Source: Mikania micrantha
Taxonomy: Eukaryota > Streptophyta > Magnoliopsida > Asterales > Asteraceae
Assembly (NCBI GenBank): GCA_009363875.1
Contig: CM018695.1
Coordinates: 47,663,161 to 47,727,160 of the forward strand
Length of the DNA: 64,000 bases
Reading direction: 5' to 3'
Shown one piece after another: positions 1-10,349 of the stretch. The notes beneath the pieces were generated by a model. That model did not search any database. It saw only the letters and a program-made list of their open reading frames with translations, and had not been told where the DNA came from. Made by a program: the position numbers and the translations under genes. Each line of letters starts with the position of its first letter. Position 1 is the first letter of the stretch.

Positions 1-168
1 GTTGGTATCAACTCTATTGATGTGTATCTCGAATCTGTATTTCCAGTGAGGGTAATCATCTAATGAAAGCAACTTAGGATCTTTATTAGAGTTCCCTGTC
101 TCAGTCTTTATGAGTAGAAATGTCTGAATCCGATGATTCTGGTTAGCCATCAACGCTATATCCTCCAT
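1..168 (-). CDS. Copia (Ty1) gag, N-terminal part, cut by window edge
   Basis: Fifty-six codons read on the minus strand from the ATG at 168-166 to the window edge without a stop. The C-terminal half of the visible peptide has the usual start of a copia Gag: a short lead, then LLSLDDYPHWKYRFEIHI, the W-containing motif that opens the UBN2/Retrotran_gag-type domain. Gag would package element RNA in the cytoplasm. It lies downstream of the PBS at 747-758 and the LTR at 762-1290, which is the right order for a minus-strand copia element. The rest of gag and pol lie left of the window, so intactness cannot be judged. Family assignment is by motif only. Confidence 0.7.
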   Translation of the reverse strand, partial: MEDIALMANQNHRIQTFLLIKTETGNSNKDPKLLSLDDYPHWKYRFEIHINRVDTN

Positions 169-746
169 TATGTCAAGAACAATTGTTACCAACACTTAGA
201 AAAATTTCAATTCTGATGGCCGAATGACACCAACTAGGCAGAATGTTGGGGATAGAATAAGTGGGAACTGTCCAAATGAACTGAGTCAGCCGAATGAATA
301 GATAGCAGAATGACTTGAACGCCGAATGAGAGTTGGACCGAACGAATGAGTCAACAGAATGAGCAGTTCGCCGAATGAGTAGAAGACTGAATGTGTAAGA
401 CCGAAAGAGAGCTATTCGGCGAATGAAGCTATTCGGCCGAAAGAGGGTTATTCGGACGACTTTTTCGGATGAGCGGCTCATTCGTACCATCTGGGGATTT
501 CAGCAACAAAAATCACGATAACTTTCGATCTACAGTGAATCTAACCACCAAAATTGGTACAGAACTTTAAGACATCATTACCAAGCAATTGGAATGATTG
601 ATTTGTCAAAACATCCACAAAAACCCATGGATTTGTAATGAAACAGTAACTTGAAGGGAAAGAAAGTTAGGGTTTTCAAAGATCTCGAACAAGCAATCTC
701 AGATTTGATAATTTGGATTGAAAATCGAGCAGAATCAAGAGCCAAT
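169..746 (-). other. Copia K untranslated leader with degenerate CGAATGAG repeats
   Basis: This lies between the PBS and the gag ATG of copia K and has no convincing reading frame. From about 215 to 485 it is packed with variants of a GCCGAATGAG motif roughly every 15-20 bases. The same motif recurs in the LTR at about 1060-1255. No function is known to me. It could be packaging or promoter sequence, or simple slippage-derived repeats. Confidence 0.55.
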
Positions 747-758
747 GCTCTGATACCA
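747..758 (-). other. Primer-binding site (initiator Met tRNA type) of copia K
   Basis: The minus strand reads TGGTATCAGAGC, the common plant PBS complementary to the 3' end of initiator methionine tRNA. It lies 3 bases inside the LTR end at 762, and this sets the element's orientation as minus. Confidence 0.8.
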
Positions 759-761
759 CTT

Positions 762-1290
762 TGTAGGACCAATTTGGAGCCCAGAAACAATCCGGTTCAC
801 CAAGTAATCTGCTCTACAGCCACTGGAATAGTGAGGAATCCTATTCCAGGGTTTTCCAATCGAAATCCACAGGCCCCGTGGCAATCCGACGATGAGAAGT
901 GAACGTTTCGATCAAGATCGAACACCACGGGGTTAGAATCGAAGTTGGAGACGCAACAACCGCTCAAAACCCTAAGGGTATGACACTAGAGTGCTCTGGA
1001 AAGAAAGGAGGCTTGGAAAAGTTATGTTTGAATATGTTTGAACAAGTATATATAGAATGTACTCATTCGGCACAAGTATATATAGAATGTACTCATTCGG
1101 CCGAATGAGTGGCCGAAACACTTATTCGGCGAATTGCTCAGCCGAATGAGCTTGGTCAACCAAATGAGTCATACGGATGACTCATTCGTTCGCCCCAGTC
1201 ATTCGCTAGGCGTTCATTCGCCCGAATGACCTCATTCTTAGGGTCATTTTCACGAATGGTTCTATACCATATATATAATCAAAGTCAACA
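762..1290 (-). mobile_element. 5' LTR of copia K
   Basis: The 529-bp LTR reads TGTTGAC...GGTCCTACA in the sense (minus) direction, has TG..CA ends and is followed by the PBS. It carries an AT-rich TATATATA stretch near its sense start (about 1268-1276) and a 30-bp direct duplication at 1043-1102 whose two copies each contain TATATATA. The rest is rich in CGAATGAG-type motifs. The outer boundary at 1290 rests on the CA end alone, because the partner LTR is outside the window and no TSD can be checked. Confidence 0.6.
1043..1102. repeat. 30-bp tandem duplication with a TATA-like box
   Basis: Two adjacent 30-bp units beginning CAAGTATATATAGAATG occur inside the copia K LTR. They are identical except at the last base or so. 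Each carries TATATATA, so the duplication doubles a possible core promoter or TATA element. Confidence 0.8.
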
Positions 1291-4192
1291 ATAGTCAAAC
1301 ACATATGAACACATATAAACTTGAATAAACATTAAGAACAATATAGAAAGACTGATTTCATTAATAATATCAACTTTATACATAAAATCATACAAGAAGC
1401 TGAACTAGGGACATCTCATGCACTAACAGTATGTGAGGATAGTTCTAGTAAAACCAAGTAGTTTAACAATACATGAAGTGGAATAAAATGTTAATTTAAG
1501 CAGCAGAATATAATGTTAGTGCAGCGAAATAGAAATAAAGTTGGACACTACATTGTTTAATATATATCATAAAATATGAATTGTTTGTTCAAAAGACACG
1601 ATATGAATGCAAGCTTAGTCTTGTGCTCGTTGGCACTAAGTGTATCATGATCCATAGGCGGCTAGTTACCTGAGAATACATGTTAAAAAAAAAGTGTCAA
1701 TACATAGGTTGGTGAGTTCACAGGTTTTGATATATATACATAAATATATAAAAGAATGTTTGTCACGTGTCATGTTGTTTATCAAATGTTTGTTCCGAGC
1801 CCTAGGCTCCAAGTGTCAGTTGCGTCTCTACCGAAGTATACTTGTTAGCTCTTGCTTCTGCCATGTCTATCGTAAAATCAATGGCGCGATGGGTCACGTC
1901 CTGACCTCCGGTCAGTATTAGCGTTGCGTGGGGTTTGTCACACCCAATAGTGCTATCTAAGCACACATCATTGTGAATATACATTAATGGTAAGACTGTG
2001 CAAGGACTTTGTTATGATACAACACTTAATGTTTGTCTAATAAACCATCATAGACAAATGTTTGTACAAATAGTAATGTTTGACTCACAACATGTATTCT
2101 CCCCCTATTTTGAAATCTTGTAAAAGAGTTTGAAAGAGGGTCCGTAAACTCACCTTAGTGATTGTCGAAGAATGTGCAAGCTCCGGTTTTCTTCGGGTGA
2201 CTCGTTCACCGGTTACCTATATCGTACGGCTTACATAAGTTTGTTTTTGTGATCGTGTTTCATGTTTGTGTTCATGCTCAACAACCCTCGGTTGTTATGT
2301 TTGTCCATGTTAGACCGTGTTTAACCGTGTCAAAGTCAACGACCCGTTGGTGAACCGTGTGTTAATTATAGTTCGTGTAATATTCGTTATCGTTCAGATA
2401 GTGCATAAAACACATAAGTCATGTTAATAGACAACTTACTATTTATAGTAAGTTTCCATTTTTAGTAAGTTCACAACATGTTACATTTTAATGTTCTAGC
2501 ATGCTCAATAATCCTAAGTGATCATGTTAACACTTAGCACGTTGTCACATACGATCAAACAAACACATAAATCGTTTTCATTCATTAAAGTTTCCTAAAA
2601 TGGTAAGTTTCTATATTTGACATGTTTAATAGCAACAATCAGACAACTTTTCATATAACCATTATATTACATCATTTTGAGCTACTTATCATCATTCAAT
2701 TCGAGGCCTATGTTTCTATTCATCAAATCACAGAATAAAGTTTCTAAATTTAGAGAGTTTGTAAAAATCAAATTTTAATAAAATCAAATATCACCTACAA
2801 CTTGTTCATAACATCATCAATGTTATTCATCAACCTCATTATAGCCTAAAATTATTCTATATGTATATTATTCACCATAAAAGTTTCTATTTATAGAAAG
2901 TTCTAACAAAACTCTTATTTCACCAAATTTAATACCAATATATCAAAATCCATCATTTTAAACATATGTCATCATTCCAAAGTACATGCATGTTCATGTT
3001 ACATCATTTAGTAGGTTTTGCACAAATAAAGGTACTATTTTTAGTAAATATGCTTAAAATAACCTAAAATGGCCATTTCGTCTCATGATTTTCAATACAC
3101 ATAACTCCAATATCATAAGTAACACATATTCATATTCAAATCATCATGGATCATGGTGGATCATACATGCATGTGGTCAAATATCACCATTTTCATCAAT
3201 TCAACCAAAACGACCAACAAATCACAACATCAACATCATAGATCGTTTTAACATCATCAAATCAGTAGCAATATCATAAAAACACAAAACTATGAAGCTG
3301 AAATTTCGTGCATGCATCATCAGGTGGGTTGCATGTGGTGATTTTGAGTTGCATGTGTTTGTTTGAGAGTGAAAAATGTAAGACGGCCATGGGATTACCT
3401 TCAAATGCTCCAAACATGCAGAGATGATGAATCAATCAGCTTCTAAAAGTCCTGGACAATAGGGTTCTACAAAAACAAGAAGGTGGTGATGGTGTTCAAG
3501 CTCCACAAGTCTTCTTCTTCTTCAAGTCTCCTATGAGTTCCAATGCTTCAACCTTCAAGTTTTGGTGCTCCAATGGCTTCCAAGGGGTGTTGTAGAGAGC
3601 TTTGGGAGTAATAAGGCCGAAAGTTTGAGTATGAGGTCGGCTATAATGAGTGCTACTAGAATAGGAATGATTTGTCATGCATTTATAAAGATTTGGCATC
3701 TGGAGCTCTTCGCGTACCGCCAATACTGTCTCCATAGGTCTTGGCATACCGCGGTGGTTTTCGAGATTCAAATACCCCACTCATCCTTTTTGTACCACTG
3801 AGGCCCTCTCTGGGGTCCTTGGCGTACCGCGAAGGATTCCTGTTGAGCCTAATTTGTCCAATTTCGATGGTTTGGCTCGTTTTTCGTCGTTTTCTCGATT
3901 ATGATTCATAGTATATCGTTGTATAAACCATTTAGATCAATATTTGAGCATTTGTAAACTTATTAATGTTTAGTTACACATTTTGTTTAATGTTCATCAA
4001 CGTTCATATTTATTCGACATGTGTGTGTGCGTGTTGCGATAATTCACCGAAGTATCGTGTTTGCGTCTGTGTGTGTACTATCGTGCCACGTGTCACACTA
4101 AATTAAACTAGTTCTAGTGCCACGTATGCAAATGTTAATTAAATAAACATTTAATTAAAATAAAGCCGACTTGGAATTTACGGGGTGTCACA
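1291..4192 (-). mobile_element. Large decayed LTR (family 1), probably Ty3/gypsy
   Basis: About 2.9 kb without coding capacity. It ends at 4192 with ..GGGGTGTCACA, so the sense-strand start is TGTGACACCCC, the opening shared by the gypsy LTRs elsewhere in this window. Stretches such as GTGAGTTCACAGGTTT (near 1710) and CATGTTAACAC (near 2530) recur in the same order at 18790-19470, so 18516-20169 is a second, more damaged copy. The left end was probably overwritten by copia K. Internal sequence is AT-rich with repeated 'taagtttctatatttag'-like phrases. Not an expressed gene; the short frames within it are chance ORFs. Confidence 0.6.
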
Positions 4193-5546
4193 TTCACAAA
4201 CAAGACAAGCTTTCTTACCTTTTGTACTATATCCTGATAAATTACCGTATGCAGGAAAATCTCTTATGGTAAAAAAAATCATGGCTCGCAATGTAAAATT
4301 TTCCTTCTAGTAAGCATCATAAACGTCTAAACCTGAACCCCATAAAGTCTTTAGATCATCGATCAATGGGCTAAATAAACATCATTGTCATTACCAGGTT
4401 GTTTCGGACCTTGAATCAACAATTTCATCATAATGTATTTTCGTTTCATGCACAACCAAGGAGGAAGACTGTAAATGCATAAAAGGACCGGCCAAGTACT
4501 ATGACGACTACTCATGTTTCCAAAAGGATTGATTCCGTCTGAACTAAGTCCAAATCGTATATTTCTATTCTCATCACCAAATTCTAGATATTTGTGATCA
4601 ATATTTCTCCACTGTGGTGAATCTGCCACATATCTTAATTTACCATCGTTTATACAACCATCTTGATGCCAACATAAAAATTTTGCTCCACTTTCATTTA
4701 AAAATAATCGTTTCAGTCTTGGTATGATAGGAAAATACCACAACATTTTAACAGTTGGTCCATTTTTAGTCACATCATCATCAACTTCATCTGTTTCTTT
4801 TTTACGTTTATACCTTGATGCATCGTAGATAACACATTTATGTCCCTTTCCAAAATCCTTTCTATACAACATACAATCATTGAGACACTCATGTATTCTT
4901 TCAACTTCCAATCCCATTGGACACATTAATTTTTTTGCTTGATACGTTGAAATTGGTAACTCATTACCATGTGGAAGCATATCATGTAAAACCACCAAGA
5001 GATCTGTAAAACTTTTATCACTCCATCCATTATTTGATTTTAAGTTAAACAACTTTAACACAGCATTAAGTTTTGAAAATTTTTCACAACCAAGATATAA
5101 TGGTTTTTCTGCATCATCAAATAAGTCATGCAATTTTCTTTGTTCATCTTCACCAATATTAGTCTCTAGATCATGTAACAATTCATTTAAATTGTCATTT
5201 GGAATAGTTGATTGGTCATTATCATCAGCATCAGCATCGTATGAATCGTTAATCTGTATATTATCATTGTGTACATTTACCGAAGACATGCTACGATTAA
5301 TAAGTGATTCTCCATGCATTGACCAACAACTGTATCTAGGCATAAAACTGTATTTCATCAAATGAAACTCTATTTCTTTAATATCATCAAATCTTTATAG
5401 TTTTTACAAAGTATACATGGACAACAAATCGTTCCACTTCCTTTATTCACACGATTAACTGCAACAGCTTTAAGAAAACTTTGTATGCCCTATGTGTATG
5501 TTGGGAAAGTACGTGCAATATGGTACATCCAATTATTTCGATCCAT
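4193..5546 (-). pseudogene. TNP2-like CACTA transposase pseudogene
   Basis: Read on the minus strand from an ATG at 5546, this matches the plant CACTA TNP2 layout: an N-terminal Cys-containing transposase-associated domain (CCPCILCKN), then from 5361 down to 4363 a long open stretch with MLWYFPIIPRLKRLF, WHQDG, RFGLSSDGINPFGNMS and WPVLLCIYSLPPWLCM, all typical of the Transposase_21 region. Lesions are a TAG about 19 codons from the start, stops and a frame change around 5360-5400, a frame change at about 4365 (just after DVYLA), another TAG about 20 codons later, and truncation at 4193 after KACLVC where the family-1 LTR begins. It is non-functional. It belongs with the CACTG terminus at 7497. 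Confidence 0.8.
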
Positions 5547-5621
5547 CTGAAAATTAAGATAAAAAAATATGACATACAAATGCACATGTATAATGCAAAC
5601 CACTATTCGAATTTGATAAGT

Positions 5622-6665
5622 GGATCCTAACCCGCTTTTTGAATATTTTATCTCAATATATACGTGTTAATGGGTTAATATTTAAAAAAAATGGCAACAT
5701 TTCCTCTTAACTCCCCAAGTATGTGGTAGCGGTGTTCAGTTTTCGAATATGACCAAAAAAAATCGAAATTTGATCCGATTTCAATTCGAAAAGCATCAAG
5801 TCGAAATTCGATTCAAATTTTCATATTCGAATTTGATTCGATTTGTAGTATAATATCGAATTTCAAATCGAATTTCGAATTTCATATTTTTAATTCGATT
5901 CGAAATTCGAATTTATATTATTTATATATTTTTATTTTATATGTACTACTATATTAAAAAAAAAGACTTTTTAATTAGGTGGCTTAATTTATAAAACTAA
6001 AAGCTTATACACAAATGTCAATTTTATTATAAAATACCCATAATTTTAACACTTTTAAATAAGCTAAACCCAAACATTCAACAAAAACGTCATTCCAAAA
6101 GCTTGAAAAATTAATCATTTTGGTTGTCAATTTATAATATTTTGATTAATTGTCACTTTATGTTTTTTGTATATTATCATTGGCATTATATATTTAACTT
6201 TTATCATTTTATTAGTTTAAATCAAATATATAATATTACAGCTTATATGTTAGTTATTTGATATTTGGATGTTTGAGTTTTTGATTATTAGATATTTTGA
6301 TTATATAAAAATAGCATGTATAAATATTTTTTTAATTCAAATTAAAATCAAAACAATTCGAATTCTAATCGAATTTGAATTGGTTTTTTTGAATCGATTT
6401 CGAATTCGAATGCTCTTAAAAAATTCAAAATTCGAAATCATTCGATTCGAAATATCAGAGTTATTTGAAATTCGATTCGATGTACACTCATAGTATGTGG
6501 TAATCCACAAACTCGAAGGAGCAAGAATAAACATCAACCGATTTTTTTTCTTAAATGTTAACTCATTAACATATAACATATCCTAAATGAGATAAAATAT
6601 TCAAAAAGCAGTCCCAATTAGAGACTATCTAAATTTTATCTCTATTATATAACATTTAGACGGGT
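5622..6665. mobile_element. Fold-back (inverted-repeat) element, copy A, split by a hAT-like insertion
   Basis: The left arm (5622-5726) and right arm (about 6503-6615) are inverted copies: GCTTTTTGAATATTTTATCTC on the left is matched by its reverse complement on the right. It is interrupted near its loop by 5727-6492. The same fold-back occurs uninterrupted at 16681-16935. It starts about 76 bp upstream of the TNP2 pseudogene start. It may be a MITE or a conserved part of the CACTA lineage. Confidence 0.7.
5727..6492. mobile_element. Non-autonomous hAT-like transposon, nested
   Basis: This 766-bp element has imperfect terminal inverted repeats, TAGCGGTGTTCA on the left and TGTACACTCATA on the right. 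It is flanked by a perfect 8-bp duplication GTATGTGG (5719-5726 and 6493-6500), the TSD length typical of hAT elements. Both subterminal regions are built from variants of TTCGAATTCGAATTTCG in opposite orientation, so it can fold on itself. The centre (about 5930-6330) is AT-rich and noncoding. There is no transposase, so it would need a helper in trans. Confidence 0.8.
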
Positions 6666-7199
6666 ATATATATTCTTAGGATTATTGTTAACGACCCTAA
6701 ACATATAAAATAAAAATATTTTTTGTATATATAAAAAATTTTGAAAGTAATAAATTGTAAGTTTTTATGAATGACAAACATAAGAAATATTTATCCATGC
6801 ATATAACAAAATTTTTACATAATATAAGTTAGAGATAGATGATTCAGACCATTGAGAAGCTAAATTTGGTGGTTTCAATATTATAAGATCAAAGGAGTAG
6901 TTAAATGACGAATTAATGTCTTCAAAACCTACACATAAACAATTAATTAAACAAAGGTTAAAAAAATGATTAGACATAATATAAATATGTAAAAATGATA
7001 AAATGTTAATACCTTGTTAAACAAATACACAAGAGCCGTTGTAGAAATAAATAGAAGAGAATAAACGTAGGCATTTAACCGTAGCATAGCTCCATAGATG
7101 AAAAATGACAGTGTAAATGTCGATCTGAAGAAGAAGATGAACGTTAAGGAGACTATATATTCAAATTTAAAAAAAAAAACTGCCCTATAAAATAATAGC
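6666..7199. other. AT-rich noncoding interior of the CACTA-2 remnant
   Basis: This is the stretch between the fold-back element and the subterminal repeats of CACTA-2. I see only AT-rich sequence and chance frames, with no domain or repeat of note. Confidence 0.5.
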
Positions 7200-7497
7200 A
7201 TTTAACAGCCTTTATTGCAAACAAACCACCCCATAAACGATGAGAACCGCCCCAAAATATATATCACCGCTCCAAATAGTAACCGCCCCAAATAGAAAGA
7301 AACGGCCCCAAAAAATATATAAATCTTCTAAACCGCCCCAAATAAAACAATACTAATTTATTTAAAACTGCCTCAAAAGTAAAAAGAAACGCTCCAAAAA
7401 ACACCTTCAGTTTTGTTTGCTTTTAATGGGGCGGTTAAAATTTTAAACCGCCTTAAAAAAAACACAACCGCCCTAAAAATACATATTCGTACCAGTG
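7200..7497 (-). mobile_element. CACTA-2 terminus: CCGCCCC subterminal repeats and CACTG end
   Basis: About a dozen variants of ACCGCCCCAAA, nearly all in one orientation with a few inverted (for example TGGGGCGGTT at about 7427), lead to the end at 7497. There the minus strand reads CACTGGTACGAATATG. Clustered short subterminal repeats next to a CACT(A/G) terminus are the hallmark of CACTA elements. The terminus lies on the 5' side of the minus-strand TNP2 pseudogene, as expected. The opposite end is not in the window, so the 3-bp TSD cannot be checked. Confidence 0.7.
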
Positions 7498-8230
7498 AAT
7501 CGATCAACAAAACTAACTAAAATAACAAGTTAAATAGAATGTGAATTCAAGACTTAATAACAAACAATTTACATTTGAAAGCACGTTTAACAAATCTACA
7601 AGTTTACCGATTAAAAAAATAAATAAATAAATAATATAAAGGTCACGAAATTAAACTTTATACAAATTATACTCATAAGTATCTACAGCTTGTGTATTTT
7701 ATTTTAAATATTATCATGTTAGTAACAATTTTCAATGTTTTTATATATTTTTTTTACATTGACGTCCTTTCAGACAGAATGTTTTTAATGTATTTAAATG
7801 ATTATAATATTTTAAATCATTTTATTTATATAAACATTGTCAATTTGTCTTGATTTGCTTAAAGAGTCCCCACAGACTACTCACTGGACTACAAAGTTAA
7901 CATACCTAGCTAGTTGTATCGTTTTTATATGAAATCGATTATCAAACCCGAATCGTTAGAAAAAACTCGACTAAAAGAAAAATCAACTGACCCAAATCCG
8001 ATTAAGTTACAAGTTACAACACCAAACTTGTAATGTATTAAATGGTTCCCTAGCTGGTTATTTAAAATTCAAATCAGGTAACTCGATTAATCCAAAACGT
8101 TAATTAAATGAATATTATGTTTTTTTTTTCCTAAGATTGTCTAGAGTTTAATATACACCTAAAATAGGCTTAGGAGTAAACTTTAGTTGAACTTCTACCC
8201 ACAATCTTATAATGAAAAAAGATTGAAACA
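7498..8230. other. AT-rich intergenic sequence
   Basis: No gene, terminal repeat or recognisable element is seen here. Confidence 0.5.
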
Positions 8231-8417
8231 AAATTCAAGGACTTAATAAATGAAAGTTTATTATTAATATTTTTTTACCGTTTATTAATTGTTTAATATT
8301 AATCTTTTTATTAACTTATAAGAAAATTCAAGAAATTAATAAATGAAAGTTTATTATTAATATTTTTTGTACCGTTTATTAATTGTTTAATATTAGTCTT
8401 TTTATTAACTTGTAATA
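8231..8417. repeat. 93-bp tandem duplication
   Basis: Two adjacent copies start AAATTCAAG at 8231 and AAATTCAAG at 8324. They share the phrase TTTATTATTAATATTTTTT and differ by a handful of substitutions and a 1-2 base indel. AT-rich and noncoding. Confidence 0.85.
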
Positions 8418-8551
8418 TAAGATTTGAAATGAAAGAGCAAACATAAAGATGAGAATGTAAATCTTTTATGTTTTATTATTTTGATTATACCTTTTATGTT
8501 CTTTGAACCCTATTTATTAAGGCGAAGATTAAATGGTTAAGTAACCATTTT

Positions 8552-8792
8552 GATACCAAAGAGGCATTGCCTCAATGGTACCCCAAGACTCTTTCAAATG
8601 GAAAGTTTTGGGTTCAAATCCCTCCCGCAGCGAAAAATGGGTATGAGAGGGGTCAGGGGTTTTTCCAGTAGCTAGGGTTTCCTCCTGGGGTGGTTGTGGT
8701 GGCTCATGGGAGGTCCTGGTAACTAGACCTAAGTGACATGGCCTGGAAACGATGGGTTCATACGATTGAGACTTTCGCCGTTAAAAAAAAGC
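8552..8792 (+). mobile_element. tRNA-derived SINE
   Basis: This is about 241 bp, with an A-box-like TGCCTCAATGGTA (8568-8580) and a B box GGTTCAAATCC (8611-8621) about 30 bp apart, the internal Pol III promoter of a tRNA-derived SINE. It has a GC-richer body and ends in a short A run (8783-8790). The flanking direct repeat AACCATTTT (8543-8551 and 8793-8801) fits target-primed insertion. It has no coding capacity and would need LINE machinery. I cannot name the family. Confidence 0.75.
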
Positions 8793-8801
8793 AACCATTT
8801 T

Positions 8802-9751
8802 TATATTATATGTGAAAACATAAATAACCCAAAACCTGATTATACCGACCCAAACAACACCCTTACCCCTTCTCTCTCCCATGACCGACCCTTATATTTA
8901 ACACATTAGTTATTTCCAAACAAATAAAAAAATGAACATTAGCTATGTTAACTCAGCCATAAGGTGTGTTCATCGCGCGTAAGCAATGACGTAAGGTGTC
9001 ATCATCGGATCGGATAATTTGTTTATTCTAATATATAATTGTTAGGACATTATCCGAAATCTAACCCGATCCGAATAAGAAAATTTTTTACCTAATTAGA
9101 ATTTTAGACGATTAACCCATGTAAGCGTCGTTTTTATAACCAAGTATAACCCAAATAAACATATTTTATTTAGTTTATTCATGTCGACTTTGGATATTTG
9201 ATATGAATAAGCAAGATTTTATATATCTTATATCCAATCTAATTCCAATAAATAAATGGTTATTTGATCAAATCTGTTCTAATATTAGGGTAGTATCCCG
9301 ATTATTAAATGAGTTGGATTAAAAATTATGCTAAATAACATAAAACAATTTTTAATATAAAATATGATTAACATTTTTGTATAATTTAATACATAAAAGA
9401 ATTAGATTATTTTTTTAAACACGAAGTGTTTAAAGTTTGTTCCATTATGTATTTTATTTCAAAAAACTAGTTTTGAAGATGTAATATTGTATGATAATTT
9501 TTTTTAAATGTGTGTTGTTTAATATTAATATATTAAAAATATTTTTTTTGTTAAAAATTATGTAAAGTGTATATTTAATATTTATCATTATTATTTAATA
9601 TGAGGTGTATTGAATATTCGATAGGAAAATTAAAGATGAGGTAGTTTAAGAATACCTCATGTGTTCTTATAAAATTTGATTTATTTGAATAGGTAATTCT
9701 CTTAAAACCCTAAATTACCGCTTGCGTTGTTAGTCCGCTGAGTGTGACGTG
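8802..9751. other. AT-rich intergenic sequence left of CACTA-1
   Basis: No gene is seen. A GATCGGATAA/TTATCCG inverted pair near 8997-9055 might be an old element remnant but has no definable ends. Confidence 0.45.
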
Positions 9752-10135
9752 CACTACAAGGATACAAGTCTATAGCGACGACAAAAGTCGTCGCAATAGG
9801 GTCATTATATCGTCGCTATAGCCTATAGCGACGACTTCTCGTCGCTGAACTGTCGTCGCAATAGGTTCGTCGCTATTGCCCGGATTAGTCGTCGCTACTG
9901 TAGTCGTCGCTATATGGTCACCTATAGCGACGACTTGTCGTCGCTATAGGTTATATTTAATTTTTTTTTTTTTTCAAACTTATATTCAATTTTTAATTAA
10001 AAACAAAAATGAAATAATAATTTTTAATTAAAAACAAAAATGAAATAATAATTTTTATTAAAATATTATTAAAAAATTGTTTTTTTAATATTTTTCCGTA
10101 CACCCTATAGCGACGACAAGTCGTCGCTATAGGGT
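9752..10135. repeat. Left subterminal repeat region of CACTA-1
   Basis: Five or more copies of TAGCGACGAC and its complement are arranged largely as inverted pairs (about 9770-9795, 9824-9870, 9920-9950, 10105-10133). In En/Spm such subterminal repeats are bound by TNPA. Binding here is inferred from family knowledge. Confidence 0.85.
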
Positions 10136-10349
10136 AACATCAAAAAAATTTTTTTTTTTTGTTTTTTCCCCAAATTAAAACCTGTTTAAATAACCTGTAA
10201 AAACCTGCTATAAAACAATCCCAAATCATCACATTACTAAAAACATAGTTATCCTAATGCGCATACGCAATACATGTTTAAAAGTACACGTCCGAATTCA
10301 AACACAAAACACAATTATCCAAAAAACACAAAATAACCCAAGTGAAATT

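Noticed and set aside
651..1108. Possible small host genes on the plus strand
   Set aside because: They span the PBS and LTR of minus-strand copia K, so they are element sequence read backwards.
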